Origin: Hyphomicrobiaceae bacterium
GTDB lineage: Bacteria > Pseudomonadota > Alphaproteobacteria > Rhizobiales > Hyphomicrobiaceae
Direction: 5' to 3'
NCBI GenBank assembly: GCA_041397645.1
Contig: JAWKWE010000004.1
Location: 2,170,001-2,234,000 of the forward strand
DNA length: 64,000 nucleotides
A program made the translations under genes and the position numbers. Each line of letters opens with the position of its first letter. Position 1 is the first letter of the stretch. Below the pieces are notes generated by a model. The model saw only the letters and a program-made list of their open reading frames with translations. It ran no database searches and had not been told where the DNA came from. Of this stretch, positions 52,493 to 61,003 are shown in pieces.

Positions 52493-55264
52493 ATGAACTT
52501 CCATCGAAGCAAAGCCTGTTTGACGGCCGCATTGCTTGCGTTCGCAGCTTTCAACGTTGCGTCGAATGCTCGGACGGCAGGGGCCCAGACCGAATGGCAA
52601 ACTGAGGTCGAACAGCCCAAGGCGCCAGCGGCAGCAAAGCCAACCAGTACGAAAGCAACCACTAAGGCGGCGGAAAGCAAACCGGCGGCTGCGCAGCAAG
52701 CGCCCTCCACACAGCCCGCGGCAACACAACAGGCCCCAGCCCAACACACGCCCCAGCAGGCGCCTGCAGCACAAGCCCCCGCGCCTCAGCAGGCACCTGC
52801 TGCAGCACAGCCCGCACCGGCTGCGGCTGCTCCGGCTGCGAACGGTGCGGCCCAACAGACCCAGCAACAAGCACCGGCCGCCGTACCCGCGGGTGATGCT
52901 GCGGCTCCCGCGGCCGAAGGGGCTGGTGCGCCAGCCCCGGCGCCCGAGACGCAAGCCGAGCCGCCTCAACCGGCAAAACCTGTACCGAAACCGACCCCGT
53001 TGCCGCCGGAGGTCGCGACAACGATCGAAAAGACAACCGACGTCATGGATGGTGCGGAGAAGAAGCTCTCCGCAATCAAGGACGTCGATGCCGACCTCGG
53101 CCGTTTGCGCAACGATATCGACGGCGTGATTTCTTCGACCACCCGCACAGCCGACAGCTTGCGCCCGCGCCTGGCGGATTTGGAAGGCCAAATCGCCAAA
53201 CTTGGGCCGGCGCCCGGCAAGGATGATCCGCCTGAAGCACCCACAGCGGCCACAGAGCGCGCCCGCCTTGGCGCTGAAGCCGCCGAGGTTTCCGGGGCGA
53301 TCAAAACGCTCGAAGTAACCTGGTGGCGCGCACGGCAGGCCATCGACAAGATTACAGACTTGCGGCTTGAGCTGTTCGTCAAGAGCCTCACCCAGCGCAT
53401 GTCCAGCCCACTGTTTTCGGAACTTTGGGAGGACGTCGTTCGCGACTGGCCATCTGTATCCTGGCGCATCGGCTACAATGGTTCCGACTGGCTGCGAAAT
53501 GCCGACACCCGCAAAGGCCGTCTGTCCATCGTGCTGGCGGCTGCGGCGTTCACGTATTTATTTTTGAAGTTGCTTGCCGGTTGGCTGACGCGATTCCGTC
53601 CGACGCCAGGACACCCCGAATGGACATTCTTCGAACGCGCGGCGGCGGGGTCTTGGATTGCGCCGGTGCGCGCCATGCCCGGCATCCTCACCGCACTTGT
53701 CTTGTACTTCGGACTGGACCACATCGGGCTGCTGTATCACCCGACGACGATGCCGACCGCCACCGCACTGCTCTATGCGATACTGATTTTTTCGGCCGTC
53801 TCGGCCCTGGTTTCGACAGTCTTTGCGCCCTACTCGCCACAGCGGCGTCTCATACCGTTGTCAGATCGCGCTGCGCGGCGGGTCGGACGACTGCTCAAGA
53901 TCCTGGCCGCAATCTATTGTCTTGATCTGTTCTTCTCCGAGTTCGCCCAGATCCTGTACTTCCCTCTGTCCTTGAGCGTCGTGCAGTCGCTGATCTCAAG
54001 CCTTGCGTTTGCCGCGGTACTCGCGGGATTGCTGCTAACACCCTTCTCGCCGACGGGACATCCGCGCTCGGAGCCTTATCCGCGCAGCTATCCCCGGTGG
54101 TTGAAGTTTCCACTTTGGCTTGTCGTGCTTGCAATCGTGGTCGCGTGCCTTACAGGCTACGTCGCGCTTGGCCGCTTCATTGCCCAACAGGTCGTGATGA
54201 CGGGCATCGTGGCGCTCGTCGGCATCCTGCTATTCTTTGCAATTCGAGCGTTCACACGCGAGGGTACGAAGGGGGGGCACGCTGTCGGATCCATCCTGCA
54301 CGATGCATTCGGCATGGATGAACCTCGCAGAAGGCAGCTCGCGTGGCTCACTGAAGCGGTTCTTACCTTCATCCTTTTCTTGACGTTGCTTCCCGTCTTG
54401 CTGTTGCAGTGGGGATTTGCGGCGGCTGATATTCGCGACTGGCTGAAGGCGGCATTGTTCGGCTTCGAGATCGGCCAGATTCGCATTTCTCTGGTGCGCA
54501 TCCTCGGCGGTATCTTGCTGTTCATGGCGCTGTTGTTCGTAACGCGCTTGGTTCAGCGCCGCTTGCGCCAGAACGTGCTTGTCGCGCCGCGTATGGATCC
54601 AGGCGTTGCGAACTCGGTCGATACCGCTGTCGGATATACCGGCATCGCACTCGCCTCGATCATCGCGGTTTCATATGCAGGCTTCGATATCACCAACCTG
54701 GCCATTGTCGCGGGCGCATTGTCGGTCGGCATCGGCTTTGGTCTGCAGTCCATTGTCAACAACTTCGTGTCGGGACTGATCCTGCTCATCGAACGCCCCA
54801 TTAAGGTCGGCGACTGGGTCGTGGTTGGCACGGAAGAAGGCACGGTGAAGAATATCTCAGTGCGCTCCACCGAGATCGAGACCTTCAATCGCGCCAGCTT
54901 AATCGTCCCCAACTCCGAGTTGATCACCGGCAGGGTGATGAACTGGACCCACCGCAGCGCGCTCGGCCGCGTCGTTCTGCGGTTCTCAGCGGGAGCAAAC
55001 GCCGACCCTCGGACGGTTCTTGCCATCTTGCAGGAGTGCGCGCAGGCTCACCCCGATGTCCTGAGCGAACCGGCGCCAATTGCCGTCTTTGAGGGGTACA
55101 CCCAGACCGCAACAGAGTACTCGCTGCGGGCGTTTTTGGGCGATATTTCCTCGGGCGTGAGGGTCCAATCCGACCTGCGGGTGGCGGTTTTCGAGGCGCT
55201 TCGGGAGCATCAGATCGAAAAGGCTATGCCTTTAGTCACGGCAGTCGTGTCGCCGGGAGTCTAG
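52493..55264 (+). CDS. MscS-family mechanosensitive channel with DUF3772
   Basis: From ATG 52493 the protein has 923 residues. It has a signal peptide (CLTAALLAFAAFNVASNARTAGA), then an Ala/Pro/Gln-rich region (about 35-170), a DUF3772 domain (about 175-300, DVDADLGRLRNDIDGVISST), about ten membrane helices, and the MscS core: a pore helix ALSVGIGFGLQSIVNNFVSG and the beta domain (IKVGDWVVVGTEEGTVKNIS). It should open under membrane tension and release solutes. The frame is open from 52397 by GTG, but the Met at 52493 starts the signal peptide. It stands between uvrC and pgsA. Confidence 0.9.
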   Translation: MNFHRSKACLTAALLAFAAFNVASNARTAGAQTEWQTEVEQPKAPAAAKPTSTKATTKAAESKPAAAQQAPSTQPAATQQAPAQHTPQQAPAAQAPAPQQAPAAAQPAPAAAAPAANGAAQQTQQQAPAAVPAGDAAAPAAEGAGAPAPAPETQAEPPQPAKPVPKPTPLPPEVATTIEKTTDVMDGAEKKLSAIKDVDADLGRLRNDIDGVISSTTRTADSLRPRLADLEGQIAKLGPAPGKDDPPEAPTAATERARLGAEAAEVSGAIKTLEVTWWRARQAIDKITDLRLELFVKSLTQRMSSPLFSELWEDVVRDWPSVSWRIGYNGSDWLRNADTRKGRLSIVLAAAAFTYLFLKLLAGWLTRFRPTPGHPEWTFFERAAAGSWIAPVRAMPGILTALVLYFGLDHIGLLYHPTTMPTATALLYAILIFSAVSALVSTVFAPYSPQRRLIPLSDRAARRVGRLLKILAAIYCLDLFFSEFAQILYFPLSLSVVQSLISSLAFAAVLAGLLLTPFSPTGHPRSEPYPRSYPRWLKFPLWLVVLAIVVACLTGYVALGRFIAQQVVMTGIVALVGILLFFAIRAFTREGTKGGHAVGSILHDAFGMDEPRRRQLAWLTEAVLTFILFLTLLPVLLLQWGFAAADIRDWLKAALFGFEIGQIRISLVRILGGILLFMALLFVTRLVQRRLRQNVLVAPRMDPGVANSVDTAVGYTGIALASIIAVSYAGFDITNLAIVAGALSVGIGFGLQSIVNNFVSGLILLIERPIKVGDWVVVGTEEGTVKNISVRSTEIETFNRASLIVPNSELITGRVMNWTHRSALGRVVLRFSAGANADPRTVLAILQECAQAHPDVLSEPAPIAVFEGYTQTATEYSLRAFLGDISSGVRVQSDLRVAVFEALREHQIEKAMPLVTAVVSPGV

Positions 55265-55332
55265 ACCGCTCCGGTAGCATTATCGGTAGCAGCCCATTGA
55301 CGGATGCTTTGTGGAAGGGTTAGCCACAATCC

Positions 55333-55920
55333 ATGGATCAAGCCGCCCGACGACCAATTGCAACCAGCCTGCCTAACATCCTGACTTACGGAAGGATTGT
55401 GGCGGTGCCTGTGCTCGTGGCCTTGATGTTCTTTCCCGATAATGCCACGGCCCGCTGGTCGGCCTTCGGCGTCTTTGTCCTGGCGAGCATCACCGATTGG
55501 CTGGATGGCTACTTGGCCCGGATGTGGGAGCAGCAGTCCACGCTCGGCCGTATGCTCGACCCTATCGCCGACAAGCTCTTGGTCGGGGCCGCGCTGCTCA
55601 TGCTCGTGTATGACCGGACTATCAGCGGCTGGTCGATGTGGGCCGCCGTGATCATCCTTTCACGAGAGATCCTGGTTTCGGGGCTGCGGGAATTCCTGGC
55701 AGAGCTCAACGTGAAGATTCACGTTACCCAGCTTGCCAAGTGGAAGACCGCGTTCCAGTTCATCGCCCTCGCCATGCTCCTGGCAGGACCAGCCGCCAGC
55801 GTCTACATCAGCAAAGTGACCGAGGTTGGAATGGTGATCTTGTGGATCTCCGCGCTTTTGACCCTGGTTACAGGTTACGATTATCTCAAGGCGGGCATCC
55901 GCCACGCAATCGAACGCTAG
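55333..55920 (+). CDS. pgsA: CDP-diacylglycerol--glycerol-3-phosphate 3-phosphatidyltransferase
   Basis: The 195-residue membrane protein has the CDP-alcohol phosphotransferase motif D-x2-DG-x2-AR-x8-G-x3-D-x3-D, read as SITDWLDGYLARM then GRMLDPIADK. It has about four to six helices. It makes phosphatidylglycerol phosphate. The gene is the first of pgsA-moaD-moaE: moaD follows 11 bp after its stop. NILTYGRIVAVP at the start is typical of PgsA. Confidence 0.95.
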   Translation: MDQAARRPIATSLPNILTYGRIVAVPVLVALMFFPDNATARWSAFGVFVLASITDWLDGYLARMWEQQSTLGRMLDPIADKLLVGAALLMLVYDRTISGWSMWAAVIILSREILVSGLREFLAELNVKIHVTQLAKWKTAFQFIALAMLLAGPAASVYISKVTEVGMVILWISALLTLVTGYDYLKAGIRHAIER

Positions 55921-55931
55921 GACCTCAAATC

Positions 55932-56204
55932 GTGACTGAACCGACACGTGAAATCACCGTCCGCTACTTTGCCTGGGTACGCGAAAAGACTGGCGTGGGC
56001 ACGGAGCGTGTCAAGGTTCCCGATCGCGTTGCGACTGTCGCGGACCTGGTTGAACTCTTGCGTTCGCGCGGGCCCGAGTTCGAGGCGGCTTTTGCCCATC
56101 CGGCCTCTGTCCGCGCGGCGATAGATCATACGCACGTCAAGCCGCAGGCCTCCATCGCACAAGCCCGCGAAGTCGCATTCTTCCCGCCCGTCACCGGGGG
56201 ATGA
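55932..56204 (+). CDS. moaD: Molybdopterin synthase small subunit
   Basis: The 90-residue product starts with GTG at 55932 (MTEPTREITVRYFAWV). It has the ubiquitin-like fold pattern and ends in the required Gly-Gly (FPPVTGG), which carries the thiocarboxylate. It donates sulfur to precursor Z (cPMP) together with MoaE. Its stop overlaps the moaE start by 4 bases (ATGA). Confidence 0.94.
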   Translation: MTEPTREITVRYFAWVREKTGVGTERVKVPDRVATVADLVELLRSRGPEFEAAFAHPASVRAAIDHTHVKPQASIAQAREVAFFPPVTGG

Positions 56205-56674
56205 CTCCGATGAGCGTGCGCGTGCAGGAAGCGGATTTCGATGTCTCGGCGGAAATCTCCTTGCTGACCGATGGCAACGACAGCATCGGTGCCGTGGCTA
56301 CGTTCATCGGCAAGGTGCGCGGAGCCAACCATGGAAACCCGCTTCGCGCCATGGTGCTGGAACACTATCCCGGCATGACGGAAGCTGAACTCGGACGTAT
56401 CGAGATGGAGGCCGTCCAGCGCTTCAAACTTTCTGCCAGTCTCGTCGTCCACCGCGTGGGTGAACTTCACCCCGGCGACAACATTGTTCTCGTAATCACT
56501 TGTTCCCCCCATCGGGGCGATGCGCTCGCCGCCTGCGAATTCCTCATGGACTACCTCAAGACCCGAGCCCCATTCTGGAAAAAGGAAATTGGGCCCACCG
56601 GAGAGGGGACATGGGTCGATGCGCGCGACAGCGACGATGCGACGGCGCTACGATGGTCGAAGTCCCGTTCCTAA
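56201..56674 (+). CDS. moaE: Molybdopterin synthase large subunit
   Basis: The 157-residue protein has the MoaE pattern: GAVATFIGKVRG, LEHYPGMTEAELGRI, VHRVGELHPGDNIVLVI and the Lys/Trp-rich end (TRAPFWKKEIGPTGEGTWVDAR). It couples with MoaD to convert cPMP to molybdopterin. A second ATG at 56210 is a possible alternative start. The gene ends the pgsA-moaD-moaE set. Confidence 0.95.
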   Translation: MTPMSVRVQEADFDVSAEISLLTDGNDSIGAVATFIGKVRGANHGNPLRAMVLEHYPGMTEAELGRIEMEAVQRFKLSASLVVHRVGELHPGDNIVLVITCSPHRGDALAACEFLMDYLKTRAPFWKKEIGPTGEGTWVDARDSDDATALRWSKSRS

Positions 56675-56718
56675 CGCATTGCATCCGCTGACTGACTTTC
56701 CCCTGCGGCTCCGACCCG

Positions 56719-56733
56719 TTAACACGCCCTTAA
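56719..56733. promoter_or_regulatory. CtrA-like box (TTAA-N7-TTAA) before amiC
   Basis: TTAA at 56719-56722, a 7-base spacer, then TTAA at 56730-56733 match the consensus for the cell-cycle regulator CtrA of alphaproteobacteria. It lies 125 bp upstream of the amiC start, in the moaE-amiC gap. A further TTAAC follows at 56753. Confidence 0.5.
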
Positions 56734-56857
56734 CGTCCGAAGAGCGATAAGCTTAACAAAGGCCTGCTGCTTTCCTCAAAACGCCATTTTCAGCAGGCAC
56801 TCCAGTTGTGTCCCGCATTCCTTCACGGGGGGTGCGCGTTGACGGGGGTAATACGAA

Positions 56858-58162
56858 GTGACTGTCTTTTCGAGAGTGTGCTTGCTGGCATGCGCGGTCG
56901 CGGCTTTTTCGGCCATGATCTCGACGCCGCCGCGCGCGCAGGCCCAAGAAGTCGCCGGCCAGCAGGTAGCTGCTAACGTTCCCTCAGCAGCACTTGCCGG
57001 GGCAAACGCTGCCCAGGCCACCGAGGCGGTCGCCAAGGGCCCCGTCTATACGCGCTTCATCGTCGGCCTTGAGCGCAAGGTCGAATTCAAGGTGTTCGCG
57101 CTCTCCCATCCCAACCGGGTCGTTCTGGAACTGGCTGACGACAAGGTGCGCCTGCCGGATCTCGGACGTGATGGAGCGCACGGCCTGGTAAAATCCTTCC
57201 GGGCTGGATTGGCCGCCCCTGGCCGCATGCGCATCGTGATCGACGTTGCCCAGCCTGTGGTGGTCGATAGCACCAAGTTGGACAAGACCAAGGGCGGCTA
57301 CCGCCTTGCTCTCGATATTCTTTCGGTCGATGCGGCCATGAAATCGCGCAAAGGCATGCAGTTCGCGCCGAACGGCAGCAGCACGGTTAGCCTTCAGCCC
57401 CCACTCCCCCGGCCCGCACGCAGCCCCAAAGAGCGTGCCGCGCGCGCATTCAAGCCCGTCATCGTTCTCGATCCCGGTCATGGCGGCATGGACTCCGGCG
57501 CCACCAAGTACGGTACGGTCGAAAAGGACGTTGTTCTCGCGTTCGCGCATGTGTTGCGTGAGGATTTGGAGGCGACGGGGCGCTACAAGGTTCTGATGAC
57601 GCGCTCCACGGATGTTTTCATCCCGCTCGACGAGCGCCGCTTATACGCGGAGCGCAACGGCGCAAACCTCTTCATCGCGATCCATGCCGACTACGCCAAC
57701 AAGCGTGCACGCGGCGCCACAATCTTTTCGCTGCGCGACAAGGTCGCCGTGAGCCTAAAACAGTCGCTCACCTCTCGCTCTGCGGAAAAATTGCTGTCAC
57801 CCACCGAGATGGACGTAGTGAAGCAGGGTAACGGCGATACGGCGACCGTGGCAAACATCCTTGCAGATCTTGCGGAACGGGACGTCGCCCGCACACAGCA
57901 ACGCTCGGATCTGTTCGCAAAAACCGTCATCGAGAACATGAGCGAAAGCACGACAATGCGCGATGAGCCCGACCAGCAGGCGGCGTTTCGTGTTCTGAAG
58001 ACAGCTCAGTTTCCCTCAGTGCTGATCGAGCTTGCCTACGTCACCAATACACAGGATGCGCGGAACCTGAAATCGGACGAGTGGCGGGAGAAAGTCGCAG
58101 ACTCCATCGTCCAAGCCATCGACAACTATTTCTCCACCGAGGTCGCGCGACTGCCCATGTAG
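56858..58162 (+). CDS. amiC: N-acetylmuramoyl-L-alanine amidase with AMIN domain
   Basis: The 434-residue protein starts with GTG 56858 and has a signal peptide (VCLLACAVAAFSAMISTPPRAQA), an AMIN domain (about residues 65-165) that targets the septum, and an Amidase_3 catalytic domain (about 205-430). Zinc ligands and catalytic Glu are visible in VLDPGHGGMDSGA, VEKDVVLAF, FIAIHADY and LIELAYVTN. It splits daughter cells by cutting peptidoglycan amide bonds. The CtrA-like box upstream suggests cell-cycle control; this is inference. A terminator follows. Confidence 0.95.
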   Translation: MTVFSRVCLLACAVAAFSAMISTPPRAQAQEVAGQQVAANVPSAALAGANAAQATEAVAKGPVYTRFIVGLERKVEFKVFALSHPNRVVLELADDKVRLPDLGRDGAHGLVKSFRAGLAAPGRMRIVIDVAQPVVVDSTKLDKTKGGYRLALDILSVDAAMKSRKGMQFAPNGSSTVSLQPPLPRPARSPKERAARAFKPVIVLDPGHGGMDSGATKYGTVEKDVVLAFAHVLREDLEATGRYKVLMTRSTDVFIPLDERRLYAERNGANLFIAIHADYANKRARGATIFSLRDKVAVSLKQSLTSRSAEKLLSPTEMDVVKQGNGDTATVANILADLAERDVARTQQRSDLFAKTVIENMSESTTMRDEPDQQAAFRVLKTAQFPSVLIELAYVTNTQDARNLKSDEWREKVADSIVQAIDNYFSTEVARLPM

Positions 58163-58255
58163 CGTCTGTGCGCACGCTCGCTAAATCTGCAACATCCGGA
58201 CAATATTTTTGACAGCGGACCAAAATAGCCGCTCGTCCTAGCGGAACAACTAGCA

Positions 58256-58290
58256 AAAAGGCCGGCGCGCATGTCGCGAGCCGGCCTTTT
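58256..58290 (+). terminator. Intrinsic terminator after amiC
   Basis: AAAAGGCCGGC and GCCGGCCTTTT form an 11-bp palindromic stem (58256-58266 with 58280-58290) around a GC-rich loop. It ends in a T run on the plus strand. Confidence 0.85.
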
Positions 58291-58842
58291 CATTTCAATC
58301 CTGGCCGGAATGCATCGCACGCTTCCGGCTGAGGCTCATTTAAGTCCTACATGGGGGATGCTTGCTATGCTGACGCCAGAGCAGAAGAAACAACCAGCGC
58401 GGGTCCCGTTGAGACGAACGATTGCGTGCACCTGTGCTGTTGATCCTGGAGCGTAGTGGTCGAGAAAGGCTCTTCTGCATGAGGCACTCCGTCTTCCGAG
58501 TGTCCGCAACCCGGCCGCCACGGGCCGGAGCTTCGACCTGAACCTGCACGCGCACGAATTTCCGGCACGCGGGCTCGCCGGATTTCGCACGGACAACGTG
58601 GTTCAAAACCGATATGCGGAGAGGGTTGGACAGGAACGTGAGCCTTGCCGAGCCTGGACTTGAGCGACGCTCCCTCGGGCAGCCCTATCCATTGCTGCCA
58701 CGCGCCATTCAAAGCCATCTGCCGGTCCATCCGGATCCGGTTCAGAGAAGAAGTGGGCATGAACCCCTTATGCTGTCTCTGACGCTCGCACAGTGTTGTA
58801 GAGGCCGAAAGATCAATACGATCTTAAGAACTCATCAACCAC
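58291..58842. other. 552-bp gap without a supported gene
   Basis: The gap lies between the amiC terminator and the end of the lipid kinase gene. Frames on both strands reach up to about 130 codons but have unnatural composition (many Arg, Ser, Pro) and no ribosome site. A decayed gene is possible. No RNA gene was recognised. Confidence 0.4.
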
Positions 58843-59781
58843 TCACACTGCCAATGGTAAGTGATTCGTGTGACGGTTCGTGAGATCAGCAACATAAGCG
58901 GGAGTGGCAATCAGGCAAACTTCCGGCCCCCCACCCGTAATTTCGACAGGGGCCAGCCCGGCCTCGTCGCCGTCGACCTCGACATAGACGGGTGTTTGAG
59001 CACCGATCTTCACGCGCGACGCAGCGCGCACGATAACGCCCTTCGGACAGGTATTGGGGTCGGGCAGCCGGCCCGTGGCAAGCGCCAGAGAGGCGGCCAA
59101 GAGTGCCGATCTGGTTTTGCCCGTCACGATAATGGCGATTAGCTGGTTGGCGCCTAACTGCGTCTGCCTGGTGAGCACGAACGAGCCGCCATAGTGGGCC
59201 GCGTTCGACACGATCACCCAACTGGCCTGATAGCATGTGCCGTCTACCTGGACGTCGAAGAGTTCAGGTCCCGAGATCAGTGCGCGCGTCACCGGCACGG
59301 CGTAGGCCGCGCGGCCTAGAACCCGCTTCATTTTCTGATTGAGACCCGCAACGATGCGGCCGTCGAACCCCGCGCCAGCCATCAGAAAGAATGGCGCGCC
59401 GTTGACCAGACCGCCTCGGGCAGTGATGACGGGACCGTCGAGAAGCGTACGCGCTATCTCGTCGGCGCCTGATCCCAGCCCGATCTCGTATTTCATGACG
59501 TTGCCGGTCCCCAGCGGGACGATTCCAACCGGGAGCGTGGTGCCCGAAAGCCCGGCTGCAACGGCGCGGATTGTTCCATCGCCGCCCGCAGCGATCACCG
59601 CGTCAGCGTCACCGTTACGAGCGATCTGCTCCACCATGCGCGTCGCTTCATCGGAGCTTGCGGCCGACACAGGGAAGATGTGCGCACCGGCCTTGCGAAG
59701 ATTTGCCAGCACGCGGTCAAGCAGCAGCGGCCGGATTGAACCGGCGCGCTGATTGAAGACTAATGCAAACCGCTGCCGCAT
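58843..59781 (-). CDS. Diacylglycerol kinase-family lipid kinase
   Basis: The 312-residue protein has the DAGK catalytic motif AAGGDGTIRAVAAGL (GGDGT, nucleotide binding) near residue 68, LPVGIVPLGTGN, and a C-terminal beta-sandwich (GAGFDGRIVAGL and onward). It phosphorylates a lipid (diacylglycerol or a related one) with ATP. The ATG at 59781 is clear. The rpoH gene lies upstream on the same strand, with a terminator between. Confidence 0.88.
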   Translation of the reverse strand: MRQRFALVFNQRAGSIRPLLLDRVLANLRKAGAHIFPVSAASSDEATRMVEQIARNGDADAVIAAGGDGTIRAVAAGLSGTTLPVGIVPLGTGNVMKYEIGLGSGADEIARTLLDGPVITARGGLVNGAPFFLMAGAGFDGRIVAGLNQKMKRVLGRAAYAVPVTRALISGPELFDVQVDGTCYQASWVIVSNAAHYGGSFVLTRQTQLGANQLIAIIVTGKTRSALLAASLALATGRLPDPNTCPKGVIVRAASRVKIGAQTPVYVEVDGDEAGLAPVEITGGGPEVCLIATPAYVADLTNRHTNHLPLAV

Positions 59782-59819
59782 CGTTAGGGCATTCCTGAAG
59801 CGCCCCCGGCGGGCGCGTG

Positions 59820-59858
59820 AGCAAAAGAAAAGAGAGGACAGCCGGTAGCTGTCCTCTC
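59820..59858 (-). terminator. Terminator after rpoH
   Basis: Arms GAGAGGACAGC (59832-59842) and GCTGTCCTCTC (59848-59858) form a perfect 11-bp stem with a 5-base loop. On the minus strand a T-rich run (TTTTCTTTTGC) follows. It separates rpoH from the lipid kinase gene. Confidence 0.88.
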
Positions 59859-59911
59859 CTCGTTAAAATTATGACAGTTTTACGTCAAGCAGGCCAGAGC
59901 AGCCCAAATGG

Positions 59912-60799
59912 TCAGGCTGCCGGCCCTTCTGTGCGGCGGGCAGAGTTCTGCACAGCCTTTTGCACTTTTTCGAAGGCCCGAACTTCGATCTGGCGGATGC
60001 GCTCGCGCGAAACGCCGAATTCGCTCGACAGATCCTCAAGTGTGGCCGGGTCCTCGCGAAGGCGGCGTGCCTCAAAGATCTGACGCTCGCGGTCGTTGAG
60101 CACGGACATCGCGTTCTTCAGATAGGACTTCCTCCGCGATAGCTCTTCGCTTTCGACGAGCCGATCTTCCTGGCTCGGTGCGTCATCGACAAGCCAGTCC
60201 TGCCACTCGCCAGCCTCTGCGTCGGCGCGTACCGGCGCATTGAGCGAAGCATCGCCGCCCAGACGGCGGTTCATGCTGACGACATCGTCTTCCGAAACGC
60301 CAAGCTTGGTCGCGATCTTCTTGACGTGCTCAGGCTTGAGATCGCCCTCTTCGAGCGCCTGCAACTGGCTCTTGGCGCGGCGCAGGTTGAAGAACAACTT
60401 CTTCTGCGCGGCCGTGGTGCCCATCTTCACAAGGCTCCACGAGCGCAGAATGTATTCTTGAATGGAAGCGCGGATCCACCACATCGCATATGTAGCGAGG
60501 CGGAACCCCTTATCGGGCTCAAAGCGCTTGACAGCCTGCATAAGCCCGACGTTGCCTTCCGAGATCACCTCGCCGATAGGCAGACCGTAGCCGCGATAGC
60601 CCATGGCGATACGCGCCACGAGCCGCAAGTGCGATGTGACGAGCTTTTCGGCCGCATCGGCGTCCGCATGTTCCTGCCAGCGCTTGGCGAGCATGTACTC
60701 TTCGCCAGGCTCGAGCATGGGAAACTTGCGGATCTCTTCCAGATATTTGGAAAGCCCAAGCGATCCGCCAGCAATTGTCGGATATGCGTTGGAAGCCAT
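59912..60799 (-). CDS. rpoH: RNA polymerase sigma-32 factor (heat shock)
   Basis: The 295-residue sigma factor has region 2 (LVTSHLRLVARIAMGYRGYG, FRLATYAMWWIRASIQEYI), the RpoH box QKKLFFNLRRAK, and region 4 (ERQIFEARRL, ATLEDLSSEFGVSRERIRQI). It directs heat-shock transcription. GGAG precedes the ATG by about 8 bases. It is monocistronic with its own terminator. The degP gene in this window is a plausible target; I saw no clear sigma-32 promoter in front of it. Confidence 0.96.
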   Translation of the reverse strand: MASNAYPTIAGGSLGLSKYLEEIRKFPMLEPGEEYMLAKRWQEHADADAAEKLVTSHLRLVARIAMGYRGYGLPIGEVISEGNVGLMQAVKRFEPDKGFRLATYAMWWIRASIQEYILRSWSLVKMGTTAAQKKLFFNLRRAKSQLQALEEGDLKPEHVKKIATKLGVSEDDVVSMNRRLGGDASLNAPVRADAEAGEWQDWLVDDAPSQEDRLVESEELSRRKSYLKNAMSVLNDRERQIFEARRLREDPATLEDLSSEFGVSRERIRQIEVRAFEKVQKAVQNSARRTEGPAA

Positions 60800-61003
60800 A
60801 CTTTTTCTCCAACCGCCCGTCCCCCTGTCCTGCGGGATCTAACCCTGGACATGTTCGTGGCGGCTCCCTGACGGAACGGGCTCATCCCGCTCCTAGTTCC
60901 GGTATCAACGATAATGACGACCCCGTTCCGGCGGTCGTTACATATTGTTTAGACGCAGCATTTCACCCCCTTGGGGCGGCGACAAACGATCAACGTTGCG
61001 TGA

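Noticed and set aside
52481..53191. Long antisense frame under the MscS gene start
   Set aside because: It is the complement of an Ala/Pro/Gln-rich stretch; the sense frame has signal peptide and family domains.
58340..58760. Two overlapping minus-strand frames of 88 and 131 codons
   Set aside because: Both are Arg/Ser/Pro-rich, overlap in different frames and have no good start context. I could not identify any family.
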